Below are positions 1 to 7,048 of a stretch of 13,803 bases of DNA, one piece after another. The stretch comes from CAVRQM01 sp964250775. Its GTDB lineage: Bacteria; Pseudomonadota; Alphaproteobacteria; Acetobacterales; Acetobacteraceae. The position numbers and the translations under genes were made by a program. Position 1 is the stretch's first letter, and each line of letters opens with the position of its first letter. The notes below the pieces were generated by a model. That model had not been told where the DNA came from. It worked only from the letters and a program-made list of their open reading frames with translations, and made no database searches. The stretch is taken from contig CAXUHK010000107.1 in assembly GCA_964250775.1 (NCBI GenBank), positions 1 to 13,803 on the forward strand. Direction: 5' to 3'.

Positions 1-288
<288 letters not shown>

Positions 289-308
289 GCCGGTCGTTGG
301 CGTTTGGA

Positions 309-878
309 ATGACGGCGGCGGAGCCGTGCGTGCGGGTGGGCGTCACCGTGACCTTCCTGCGCATGGACCAACCGCCGGCGGAACCGGCTCCGGCCTTTCC
401 GCAAGGTGTCCATGTCGCAGCGCGGCCGAACTGCTCGGTGGCCGAGTACCGCGGCATCTACAACGCTGTCGGGAACGCCCACGTCTGGTGGTTGCGCCGC
501 GTGATGCCGGACGCCGAGCTCGAACGCCACTTGCGGCATCCGCAGGTCGGAGTGAGCCTGCTCATTGCCGGCACCGCGCCGCTCGGGTTCTATGAGCTGG
601 ATTGGCGTGGGATGCCCGCCGTCAACATCAGCTATTTCGGCCTGCTGGCGCCGGCCATCGGGCGCGGAATGGGCCGCGCCTTGTTGCGGCACGCGGTCGA
701 AGCGGCGTGGCGCCTGGGCGCCCGCTCCGTCACCGTCAACACCTGCACCGCCGACCACCCCCAGGCGCTGCCAAACTACCTGCGCGCCGGTTTCGTGCCG
801 GTCCGCGAGGTGCGCGAGGAGTGGCACGTGCCGGCCAAGCTCGGGCTCAGCATCCCCCGGCACCTGCTGCTGCCCTGA
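309..878 (+). CDS. GNAT-family N-acetyltransferase
   Basis: The 189-residue product is a predicted cytoplasmic acetyl-CoA-dependent acyltransferase of unknown substrate. The acetyl-CoA binding motif A is visible as LLAPAIGRGMGRALLRHAVE, with the R-G-M-G-R-A pyrophosphate loop. It is followed by the motif B region, NTCTADHPQALPNYLRAGFVPV, where the segment ending YLRAGF is the usual GNAT C-terminal helix. The start is uncertain. TTG at 285 overlaps the rpoD stop. ATG at 309 keeps the segment VTVTFLRM, which I recall at the N-terminus of related GNATs. ATG at 363 would remove it. None has a strong SD, so 309 is a compromise. The gene follows rpoD on the same strand but nothing links it functionally to sigma factor activity. 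Confidence 0.85.
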   Translation: MTAAEPCVRVGVTVTFLRMDQPPAEPAPAFPQGVHVAARPNCSVAEYRGIYNAVGNAHVWWLRRVMPDAELERHLRHPQVGVSLLIAGTAPLGFYELDWRGMPAVNISYFGLLAPAIGRGMGRALLRHAVEAAWRLGARSVTVNTCTADHPQALPNYLRAGFVPVREVREEWHVPAKLGLSIPRHLLLP

Positions 879-943
879 GCCGAGGCATCCCTGCAAACGC
901 CCGTGACAACCCCGCGTTAACGGAGTTGCAGGCCGACATTGTC

Positions 944-949
944 TATCAT
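944..949 (+). promoter_or_regulatory. Possible -10 promoter element upstream of the crotonase-like gene
   Basis: TATCAT differs from the sigma-70 -10 consensus at one base, and it lies in the 105-base gap between the GNAT stop and the next likely start. The -35 position, around GGAGTT about 17 bases upstream, is a poor match, so support is weak. If real, transcription would start near 956, downstream of the alternative ATG at 948. That agrees with the preferred GTG start at 984. This is inference from motif likeness only. Confidence 0.22.
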
Positions 950-983
950 GGCGGTGGTCCATGCGGCGGGGAGGGGCTTCGGC

Positions 984-1616
984 GTGAGCGACAACAAGGC
1001 CGGGGTCGGCGCGGAGATCGTCGATGGCGTGGGTGTGCTGACGATCCGCGACCCCGAGCGGCGCAACGTGTTCTCCGGCGGGATGTGGCAGCAGCTCACC
1101 GATGCGCTGGGACGCTATGCCCAGGACGATGCCGTAAGGGCGGTGGTGCTGACCGGCGCCGGCCACGCCGCCTTCGCCACCGGCACGCCCGATTGGGAGC
1201 AGGCGCTGCCGGCGTTCGAGGCGTTGGCGCGGTGCCGCTGCCCGGTGATCGCCCGGGTGCGCGGCGACTGCCTCGGCACCGGGCTGGTACTAGCGCTGGC
1301 GGCGGATTTGCGGATGGCGGCCGCCGATTGCGCCTTCGCGTTTCCGGCCGACGACCATGCGGCGGCCGTGCCGCAGCCGGTGCTCGATCGCTTGGTGGCG
1401 TTGGTCGGGCCGGGGCAGGCGGCCCGGCTGCTGTTCGCGGGCACGCGGATCGAGGCGGCGGAGGCGGCGCGGATCGGCTTGATCGAGGTGGTCATCGCCG
1501 ATGCCGAGCTGTCCGATGGCGTGGCCGACCTCGCGAAGTCGGTTTCCGACGCTTCGGCGGAGTTCCTGGTGGCGATCAAGCAGGGCATCGCGCGTGCCGC
1601 CGCTGACCCCGGCTGA
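984..1616 (+). CDS. Enoyl-CoA hydratase/isomerase (crotonase) family protein, shortened and lacking catalytic glutamates
   Basis: The 210-residue product is recognisable as a crotonase fold. It has the early segment GVGVLTIRDPERRN, the first oxyanion-loop region AVVLTGAGHAAFATGTPDW, the second oxyanion-loop region VRGDCLGTGLVLALAADLRMAAAD, and the helix AARLLFAGTRIEAAEAARIGL. Canonical hydratases are about 260 residues, with glutamates in the GGGCEL and FGxPE motifs. Here the equivalent segments read GTGLVL and FAFPAD, so both glutamates are replaced (V and A by my alignment). The glycine-rich stretch after FxxPE is missing. Hydratase activity is therefore unlikely; another CoA-thioester activity or a non-catalytic role is possible. 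The GTG at 984 has a strong SD (GGGGAGGGG) five bases upstream. ATG at 948 would add 12 residues. The TonB-like gene follows closely. Confidence 0.85.
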   Translation: MSDNKAGVGAEIVDGVGVLTIRDPERRNVFSGGMWQQLTDALGRYAQDDAVRAVVLTGAGHAAFATGTPDWEQALPAFEALARCRCPVIARVRGDCLGTGLVLALAADLRMAAADCAFAFPADDHAAAVPQPVLDRLVALVGPGQAARLLFAGTRIEAAEAARIGLIEVVIADAELSDGVADLAKSVSDASAEFLVAIKQGIARAAADPG

Positions 1617-1632
1617 CGCGGCCGATCATCCG

Positions 1633-2217
1633 ATGCGCGCGGCCATGCTGGCCTCCTTCGCCGCCCACGCGCTGGTGCTGACGTCGCTGGCGGCCGGGCC
1701 GCTGATCCTGACGCAGGCCGCGCCCGAGACCGAGGCGCGGGTCGAGGTGGTGTTCGGCGACAACGCCGACGCCTCCGACCCGTCAGCCGCAGCGCCGATC
1801 CCTGCCGCGGCGCCGGCGGCCAGCGCCGGCCCGCTTTCCGTCGATGCCGCCGCGGCCCTGGCTGTGCCCACGGCGGAGATGGCGCATCCGAGCGGTGGCC
1901 GGGTTGGGTTGCGGGTGCCGCATCCCGACCCGAACATGATCGAGGCCGAGGCCGACCCCGGCAACCGCGCGCCGAGATACCCTGCCGACGCTTGGCTGGC
2001 GGGCGCGCGGGGCGAGGTGGTGCTGCGCCTGCACATCGGTCCCGACGGTCGGGTGTGGCGCGCCGCGCTGCGGCGCGACCCGGGCCACGACTCGCTCGAC
2101 CGGGCCGCGATGGCGGCGCTGGCGCGATGGCGGTTCGTGCCGGCCTTGCGCGATGGCGTGCCGGTGGCGTCGTATCGCGACCAAGCCACTGATTTCGAAC
2201 TGGAGGGCGGGCGATGA
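1633..2217 (+). CDS. TonB-family energy transducer (C-terminal domain protein)
   Basis: The 194-residue product has one N-terminal membrane anchor (about residues 4-27, alanine/leucine rich) and a long alanine-rich, only mildly proline-rich periplasmic linker to about residue 110. A TonB C-terminal domain follows (about 114-190), with RYPADAWLAGARGEVVLRL, IGPDGRV, LDRAAMAALARWRFVPA and a final beta strand. TonB proteins couple the inner-membrane proton gradient, through ExbB/ExbD, to outer-membrane receptors. No exbB or exbD is in the window. The start could be ATG 1633 or an in-frame GTG at 1594 overlapping the previous gene; neither has a good SD, and 1633 keeps a typical short cytoplasmic tip. 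The stop overlaps the next start as ATGA, suggesting translational coupling with the corrinoid adenosyltransferase and hinting at cobalamin uptake. The partner receptor is not visible. Confidence 0.85.
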   Translation: MRAAMLASFAAHALVLTSLAAGPLILTQAAPETEARVEVVFGDNADASDPSAAAPIPAAAPAASAGPLSVDAAAALAVPTAEMAHPSGGRVGLRVPHPDPNMIEAEADPGNRAPRYPADAWLAGARGEVVLRLHIGPDGRVWRAALRRDPGHDSLDRAAMAALARWRFVPALRDGVPVASYRDQATDFELEGGR

Positions 2218-2798
2218 CGATCAGGATCGATCGCGTGGTGACGCGCGGCGGCGACGGCGGCGATACCAGCCTGGGGGACGGCGCGCGGGTGCCCAAGGAC
2301 GCGCTGCGGGTGGAGGCCTACGGCAGCGTCGACGAGGCCAACGCGACGCTCGGCCTGCTGCGGCTGCACACCGCGGGCGCCGACGCCGAGGCGGACGCGA
2401 TGCTGGCCCGGATGCAGAACGATCTGTTCGACGTCGGCGCCGACCTCTGCGTGCCGGGCGAGGCGGGCGACCGGCTGCGGGTGGACGACGCGCCGGCGCT
2501 GCGGCTTGAGGCCGAGGTCGCGGCGATGAACGCCGCGTTGCCGGCGCTGACCAGCTTCGTGCTGCCTGGCGGCACGCCGGCTGCGGCCCACGCGCACCTG
2601 GCGCGCACCGTGGTGCGGCGCGCGGAGCGGCAGGTGGTGACGCTGAGCCGCGCCGAGCCGGTGAACCCGGCGGTGCTGCGGCTGCTGAACCGCATGTCGG
2701 ACCATCTGTTCGTGCTCGGCCGCAGGCTGAACCAGGCCCAAGGCGATGTGACCTGGGTTCCCGGGGCCAATCGCGGGGACGCCGCAGACGGGCGTTGA
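2214..2798 (+). CDS. Cob(I)yrinic acid a,c-diamide / cob(I)alamin adenosyltransferase, PduO type
   Basis: The 194-residue enzyme transfers the 5'-deoxyadenosyl group of ATP to cob(I)alamin to form adenosylcobalamin, in the cytoplasm. The family landmarks are present in order. The N-terminal ATP-binding strand reads TRGGDGGDTSLGDGARVPKD. RVEAYGSVDEANATLGL follows. The PGG-(x)n-H segment reads VLPGGTPAAAHAHLARTVVRRAER. The C-terminal helix reads LRLLNRMSDHLFVLGRRLNQ. Length is normal for the PduO/MMAB class, which is unrelated in sequence to the CobA/BtuR class. No propanediol or ethanolamine operon is nearby, so this is probably the housekeeping enzyme. Start ATG 2214 overlaps the TonB stop and is preceded by GGAGGGCGGGCG, a good SD. 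A short perfect hairpin overlaps its stop codon. Confidence 0.94.
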   Translation: MTIRIDRVVTRGGDGGDTSLGDGARVPKDALRVEAYGSVDEANATLGLLRLHTAGADAEADAMLARMQNDLFDVGADLCVPGEAGDRLRVDDAPALRLEAEVAAMNAALPALTSFVLPGGTPAAAHAHLARTVVRRAERQVVTLSRAEPVNPAVLRLLNRMSDHLFVLGRRLNQAQGDVTWVPGANRGDAADGR

Positions 2799-2804
2799 CG
2801 CCCG
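2789..2804 (+). other. Short GC-rich perfect inverted repeat across the adenosyltransferase stop codon
   Basis: The seven-base arms CGGGCGT and ACGCCCG are separated by TG, or equivalently a six-base stem with a TTGA loop. It lies at the end of the adenosyltransferase gene and 26 bases before minC. No T-tract follows (the next bases are CATTCC), so it is not a classical intrinsic terminator. It could slow polymerase or protect a processed 3' end. In a genome this GC-rich it could also be chance. Confidence 0.3.
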
Positions 2805-2829
2805 CATTCCGTGCCGCTACCCGAACATC

Positions 2830-3540
2830 GTGAAACTTAACGCGCGCAACCAGCCGTTCGTTCGAGTCCGTGGCCGCTCGTTCATGGCCCTGGTGCTGGC
2901 GCCGGAGCCGCCGATGCCGGACTGGCTGGCGGCGCTGGACCACCAGATGCAGCGCTCGGCATCGTTCTTCGACGGCCGCCCGGTGGTGGTTGACCTGTCG
3001 GCGGTGCCGGTCGCGACCGAGGACGTGCCGGGCCTGATCGCGGCGCTGCAGGCGCGCGACATCCGTATTATCGGCGTCGAGGGCGCCGACGAATCCTGGC
3101 CCGGCGACGCGGTGTGGGGCCGCCCGCCGATGGCGTTGAGCCGCGCCGACCGGACGCTCGAAGTCGCGGACGACGCCAGGCCCGGCCCGGACCCAGCCGC
3201 GACCGAGCCGCCGTTCCTGCTGGTCGACCAGCCGGTGCGCTCGGGGCAATCGGTGATCTTCGAGCGCGGCGACGTGACCATCGTGGGTTCGGTCGCCTCC
3301 GGGGCGGAGGTGATCGCCGGCGGCTCGATCCACGTCTATGGCGCGCTGCGCGGCCGCGCCGTGGCCGGGCTGGCCGACCGCGCCACGGGTGCCCGCATCT
3401 TCTGCCGCCGCATGGAGGCGGAGCTGCTGGCCATTGACGGCATCTACAAGACCGCCGACGCGATGGACCCGGCCCTGCGCAGCCGCGCTGTGCAGGCCTG
3501 GCTGCAGGACGACGACCTGTTCATGGCCGCACTCGACTGA
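2830..3540 (+). CDS. minC: Septum site-determining protein MinC
   Basis: The 236-residue FtsZ assembly inhibitor has an N-terminal MinC_N domain (about residues 5-105, beginning FVRVRGRSFMALVL). A variable linker (105-130) follows, then the C-terminal beta-helical domain (about 131-205) that binds MinD and FtsZ. The conserved RSGQ motif is at residues 137-140, followed by GDVTIVGSVASGAEVIAGGSIHVYGALRGRA and the ARIFCRRMEAELLAIDGIY strand. In the Min system, MinC is recruited to the membrane by MinD-ATP and blocks Z-ring formation away from midcell. The start is GTG at 2830, because the next ATG (2884) would cut into the first strand of the domain. No strong SD is visible. It is the first gene of minCDE, with minD 23 bases downstream. 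Confidence 0.96.
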   Translation: MKLNARNQPFVRVRGRSFMALVLAPEPPMPDWLAALDHQMQRSASFFDGRPVVVDLSAVPVATEDVPGLIAALQARDIRIIGVEGADESWPGDAVWGRPPMALSRADRTLEVADDARPGPDPAATEPPFLLVDQPVRSGQSVIFERGDVTIVGSVASGAEVIAGGSIHVYGALRGRAVAGLADRATGARIFCRRMEAELLAIDGIYKTADAMDPALRSRAVQAWLQDDDLFMAALD

Positions 3541-3563
3541 GTCTGGCGGGAGAATCCGAAGCA

Positions 3564-4379
3564 ATGGCCAAAGTAGTCGTGGTGACATCGGGCAAGGGCG
3601 GCGTCGGCAAGACGACCTCGACCGCCGCCCTGGGCGCCGCTCTGGCGAAGAGCGGCAAGAACGTCGTGGTGATCGACTTCGATGTCGGCCTGCGCAACCT
3701 CGACCTCATCATGGGGGCCGAGCGCCGGGTGGTGTTCGACCTTATCAACGTGGTGCAGGGCGAGGCCAAGCTGGCGCAGGCGTTGATCCGCGACCGCCGC
3801 ATCGAGACGCTCTCCCTACTCGCCGCCTCGCAGACCCGCGACAAGGACGCGCTGACCATCGAGGGCGTCGAGCGCGTGATCGCCGAGCTGCGCGAGAAGT
3901 TCGACTGGATCATCTGCGACAGCCCGGCCGGCATCGAGAAGGGCGCCACGCTCGCGATGCATTACGCCGACATCGCCGTGGTGGTGACCAACCCCGAGGT
4001 GTCGTCGGTGCGCGACAGCGACCGCATCATCGGCCTGCTCGACAGCAAGACCGACCGTGCCAGCAAGGGCGAGCGGATCGACAAGCATCTGCTGCTGACC
4101 CGCTACGACGCGGCGCGGGCGGCGCGCGGCGAGATGCTGAAGCTCGACGACGTGCTGGAGATCCTGTCGATCCCGCTGCTCGGCATCATCCCGGACAGCG
4201 AGGAGGTGCTGCGGGCATCCAACGTGGGCGCGCCGGTGACGCTGAACAATCCGGCCAGCGCGCCGTCGAAGGCGTATTTCGACGCCGCCAAGCGGCTGAT
4301 GGGCGAGAAGCTGGAGATGACCGTGCCGAGCCACAGGAAGGGCCTGATCGGACGGCTGTTCGGGCGGAAAGTGGCATGA
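3564..4379 (+). CDS. minD: Septum site-determining ATPase MinD
   Basis: The 271-residue ParA/MinD-type ATPase has the deviant Walker A motif KGGVGKT at residues 11-17, with the signature lysine at 11. It has the switch I region DFDVGLRNLD (about 38-47) and the Walker B-like segment DWIICDSPAGIEKG. The C-terminal amphipathic membrane-targeting helix is RKGLIGRLFGRK (about 258-269), which lets MinD-ATP bind the inner membrane, recruit MinC and be released by MinE. All key residues appear intact and length is typical. Start ATG 3564 begins MAKVVVVTSGKGG, the usual family opening. GGGAG lies somewhat far upstream. The stop overlaps the minE start as ATGA. Confidence 0.98.
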   Translation: MAKVVVVTSGKGGVGKTTSTAALGAALAKSGKNVVVIDFDVGLRNLDLIMGAERRVVFDLINVVQGEAKLAQALIRDRRIETLSLLAASQTRDKDALTIEGVERVIAELREKFDWIICDSPAGIEKGATLAMHYADIAVVVTNPEVSSVRDSDRIIGLLDSKTDRASKGERIDKHLLLTRYDAARAARGEMLKLDDVLEILSIPLLGIIPDSEEVLRASNVGAPVTLNNPASAPSKAYFDAAKRLMGEKLEMTVPSHRKGLIGRLFGRKVA

Positions 4380-4648
4380 GCCTGCTCAGCGGCTTCTTCA
4401 CCCGCAAGAGCACCGCCCCGGTGGCGCGCGAGCGGCTACAGATACTGCTGGCGCACGAGCGCTCGCTGACCGGCAACAACAAGGACCTGGCGGCGATCCT
4501 GCAGGACGAGATCCTGGCGGTGATCGCGCGCCACTTCCCGATCGAGCGCGACAAGGTGCAGATCAAGATGGACCGCGGCAAGGCGGTCTCGACCCTGGAG
4601 ATCGATGTCGAGCTGCCGAGCAACAGCGAGGCGACCGCGAAGCAGTAG
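4376..4648 (+). CDS. minE: Cell division topological specificity factor MinE
   Basis: The 90-residue product has the two expected parts. The N-terminal anti-MinCD and membrane-contact region (about 1-35) opens MSLLSGFFTRK and continues RERLQILLAHERS. The C-terminal topological-specificity domain follows, with ILQDEILAVIARHFPI and VQIKMDRGKAVSTLEIDVELP. MinE stimulates MinD ATPase and drives the pole-to-pole or gradient pattern that confines MinC. Length matches the family (about 80-95). The start overlaps the minD stop as ATGA, indicating coupled translation. The gene ends only 6 bases from the stop of the convergent cupin gene, leaving no room for a separate bidirectional terminator, and no T-tract hairpin was seen. 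Confidence 0.97.
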   Translation: MSLLSGFFTRKSTAPVARERLQILLAHERSLTGNNKDLAAILQDEILAVIARHFPIERDKVQIKMDRGKAVSTLEIDVELPSNSEATAKQ

Positions 4649-4654
4649 CGCCGC

Positions 4655-5077
4655 TTATGCCGGATGGATGTGCTCCAGTTCCGGCAGCAGCACGACGCTT
4701 TCCTGCTCGTTCGGATCGGTGCGGGCGATCACCGCCGTCACCGTCTCGGTGGCGCTCGGATTGTATGGCAGATGCGGCATGTCGGCGGGGATGTAGAAGA
4801 AGTCGCCCGACTTGACCAGCGCGTGATGTTCCAGCTGCTCGCCGTGCCAGACGCCGGACTCGCCGCTCAGGGCGTAGATGGCGGTCTCGTGCGTGGCGTG
4901 CTTGTGCGCGCGGGCGCGGCCGCCAGGCGGGATCGTGACCATCTGCATGTGCAGCGCCTGGGCGCCGACCGTCTCGGCGGAAATGCCGACATTGTACAGC
5001 AATCCCTGCTTGCCGGTGAACTGCTCGCCCGCTCGCAGCAGCCGGCAAGGCGGTGGAGTTGTGTCCGAGGCAGACAT
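4655..5077 (-). CDS. Cupin-domain protein, single beta-barrel
   Basis: The 140-residue single-domain cupin is of unknown substrate. The metal-binding cupin motif 1 is visible around HKHATHE (H58, H60, E64), with the expected glycines of GGRARAHKHATHETAIYALSG. Motif 2 gives GDFFYIPADMPHLPYN with H102. All four usual ligands (two His, Glu, His) are therefore present and a bound divalent metal is likely. Such small cupins include isomerases, dioxygenases and sugar or metabolite sensors, and nothing here decides between these. The start at 5077 is chosen because AGGGAG lies about 7 bases upstream on the minus strand; upstream in-frame starts lack this. The CDF transporter gene ends 28 bases upstream on the same strand, so the two may form a small operon. 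Confidence 0.85.
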   Translation of the reverse strand: MSASDTTPPPCRLLRAGEQFTGKQGLLYNVGISAETVGAQALHMQMVTIPPGGRARAHKHATHETAIYALSGESGVWHGEQLEHHALVKSGDFFYIPADMPHLPYNPSATETVTAVIARTDPNEQESVVLLPELEHIHPA

Positions 5078-5105
5078 GGCTGTGCTCCCTGTTGTCTGTC
5101 CGCCG

Positions 5106-5993
5106 TTATAGCACCGGAATGCCGTGCTGCTTGGCCTTGTGCGGCGGCTCGACATGGATCGTGACCGCGAGGCCGGCCATCTCCTCCTTCAGCGCCTCCT
5201 CGACGCGGTCGCAGATGCTGTGCGCGGCGGACACGCTCATCTCGCCTGGGACGACCAGGTGGAACTCGAGAAAGGTCAGCCGGCCAGCATGGCGGGTGCG
5301 CAAATCGTGCGCTTCGAGCGCGCCCTCGGCGTGTGTCGCGACCAGGGCGCGGATGCGCTCCACAATTTCCGGGGCCGGGGCGGCGTCCATCAGGCCGCCC
5401 ACCGAGTCGCGCATCAGCGACAGGCCCGAGACCAGGATGTAGACCGCGGCGAACGCCGCCAGCAGCGGGTCGAGCCAGAGCAGCCCGGTTGCCAGCACCA
5501 GGCCGACGCCGCCGATCAGCGCCGCCGAGGTCACGACGTCACTGGCGAGGTGCCGGCCGTCGGCGACCAGGGCGGGCGAGCGCAGCCGGCGGCCCTGGCG
5601 CAGCAGGGTGCCGGCCCAGGCGAGGTTCAGCGCGGTCGCGAACGCCGTGACCAGCAGGCCCTGCAGCGGGGCCGAGATCGGCGCCGGGTTCCGCCAGACC
5701 TGCCAGGCGTGCTGCAGGATCGCCAACGCCGAGACGATGATGAGCACGCCCTCGACCACGGCAGCGAAGAACTCGGCCTTGTCGTGGCCGTACGGGTGGG
5801 TGGCGTCGGCGGGCATGGCGGCGAAGCGCAGCGCCCCGAACGCCAGGCTGGCGGCGACCACGTTGACCACGGTCTCGGCGGCGTCCGAGAACAGGGCGGC
5901 GCTGCCGGTGATCCACCAGGCGAACGCCTTCAGCGCCAGCACGACGCAGCCGACGGCGATGCTGGCGGCGGCGAGGGTCAGCGTGCGGCTCAA
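5106..5993 (-). CDS. Cation diffusion facilitator (CDF) family metal efflux transporter
   Basis: The 295-residue inner-membrane protein has about six predicted helices (residues 6-28, 30-53, 75-97, 108-130, 150-170, 173-195) and a cytoplasmic C-terminal domain (about 205-285). It exports divalent metal in exchange for protons. Seen: the CDF loop HPYGHDKAE (66-74), the TM5 metal-site pair H148 and D152 (in GRHLASDVV), and DAAPAPEI at the start of the C-terminal domain. The TM2 site reads SDAAETVVN, giving E40xxxN44 where zinc transporters have H/DxxxD, so the metal cannot be assigned. The start is uncertain. TTG at 5993 gives a normal-length N-terminus (MSRTLTLAAAS), with GGAG about 12 bases upstream. 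TTG at 6104 would add an unusual 37-residue extension. The cupin gene follows after 28 bases. Confidence 0.88.
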   Translation of the reverse strand: MSRTLTLAAASIAVGCVVLALKAFAWWITGSAALFSDAAETVVNVVAASLAFGALRFAAMPADATHPYGHDKAEFFAAVVEGVLIIVSALAILQHAWQVWRNPAPISAPLQGLLVTAFATALNLAWAGTLLRQGRRLRSPALVADGRHLASDVVTSAALIGGVGLVLATGLLWLDPLLAAFAAVYILVSGLSLMRDSVGGLMDAAPAPEIVERIRALVATHAEGALEAHDLRTRHAGRLTFLEFHLVVPGEMSVSAAHSICDRVEEALKEEMAGLAVTIHVEPPHKAKQHGIPVL

Positions 5994-6112
5994 GGCAAAG
6001 TGCGCTCCGGGCGGGTCACTTGGTCGTAGCGTACTCCTCCGCAGGGCGTCACCCGCGCTTGGCGTCAGCGGCGGCAACGGGCACAGTCCAAGTCGGAATC
6101 GCAAGGACCGAC
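5994..6112. other. Intergenic region between divergent CDF and mrr genes
   Basis: These 119 bases separate a minus-strand transporter from the plus-strand mrr. They must hold promoters for both directions, but I could not pick a convincing -35/-10 pair. The only clear signal is AAGGA ending 5 bases before the mrr ATG at 6113, its SD. The minus strand carries GGAGGAG near 6039-6045, with no start codon at proper distance in any frame. No terminal repeats or att-like duplications were seen that would mark an insertion boundary. Confidence 0.4.
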
Positions 6113-7044
6113 ATGCCTATCCCTGACTTCCAGAGCCTAATGTTGCCTGTTTTGCGCCGGCTTGCCGGAGGTGCCTGGGCAACGGGTGAGCTCATCGAAG
6201 CTATGGCAGACGAACACGGATTGAGTCTGGAAGAGCGTAGCTCGATGCTGCCCAGCGGCAGGCAAACGACGATTGCAAATAGAACTCATTGGGCGCTGGC
6301 GCACCTTAACAAAGCAAGGCTTATAGACCGGCTGATGCGAGGGCACTATGAAATTTCAGCGCGCGGGCGCGCAGTATTAGCGGATGTACCAGCACGCATC
6401 ACATTGGGTTATCTCAGCAAATTTCCAGAATTCGTAGCGTTTCGTACTCCGATCGGACGAGATGCCGCTATGCCTGACCCAACCGTTCCGAATCAGCGAG
6501 CCAGAGCGCCACGCCCGAGGAGCGGCTCGAAGTTGCCGACCGTGACCTCAAGTTGGAAGTGGCCGCGACGTTGCTGACCCGCCTCCAGGCGCTGTCGCCC
6601 ACGACGTTCGAGCAATTGATCATCGATGTCATGCTCAAGATCGGCTACGGCGGGTCGCGCCGCGACGCGGCGGCGCGCCTGGGCCGCTCCGGGGATGGCG
6701 GCGTCGACGGCGTGATCAGCGAGGACGTGCTGGGCCTCGACACGATCTACCTGCAAGCCAAGCGCTACGCCGAGGACAACCCGGTCGGGGCACCAGCCAT
6801 CCAGGGCTTCGCCGGCGCGCTGCTGTCGAAGGGTGCCAGCAAGGGCGTGTTCGTCACCACCGGCCGGTTTACGTCCCAGGCAATCGAGGTTGCCAAAGGC
6901 TACACGACACACCGCATTGTGCTGATCGACGGCAGGAAGTTGGCAAGCCTGATGGTCGAGCACGAGGTCGGGGTGCGAACGATGCAGACCATCCGGGTGC
7001 AACGGGTGGCGCTCGAAGCCTATGAGGACGGCGAGGCCGACTAG
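6113..7044 (+). pseudogene. mrr: Mrr-type type IV (modification-dependent) restriction endonuclease, split by a frameshift
   Basis: The N-terminal half (6113-about 6500, frame 2) is the Mrr_N winged-helix DNA-binding domain. It opens MPIPDFQSLMLPVLRRLAGG and contains LPSGRQTTIANRTHWALAHL and YLSKFPEFVAF. The C-terminal half (6478-7044, frame 1) carries the linker ATPEERLEVADRDLKLEVAA. It then has the Mrr catalytic domain with LSPTTFEQLIIDVMLKIGYG, GRSGDGGVDGVI (catalytic Asp) and IYLQAKR (the Q-x-K half of the PD-QxK nuclease site), then KGVFVTTGRF. Together they form a normal protein of about 310 residues. Frame 2 ends at 6577 and frame 1 is open from 6478, so one base appears missing between about 6478 and 6510. 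ATG 6113 has a good SD (AAGGA). The family cleaves methylated DNA. The catalytic half has only a TTG start at 6553. A sequencing error cannot be excluded. Confidence 0.88.
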
Positions 7045-7048
7045 ATCG

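Noticed and set aside
2221..3588. Long minus-strand open frame opposite the adenosyltransferase and minC, and similar ones at 1115-2296 and 1626-2807
   Set aside because: Arg/Pro/Ala/His-rich composition without motifs, opposite well-supported plus-strand genes.
3338..4648. A plus-strand open frame that would fuse minE to a 340-residue N-terminal extension
   Set aside because: The upstream part is an Arg/Gly/Ala-rich shadow of minC and minD. MinE has its own ATG at 4376 overlapping the minD stop and a normal length.
6478..6510. Programmed -1 ribosomal frameshifting in mrr
   Set aside because: The direction fits, but the only near candidate, C CCA ACC, would not allow re-pairing in the A site (ACC to AAC), and no clear downstream stimulatory structure was seen. 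A mutation or sequencing error is simpler.
5994..6577. A mobile island boundary around mrr
   Set aside because: The N-terminal half is AT-richer, but no integrase, transposase, tRNA, flanking direct repeat or terminal inverted repeat was found.
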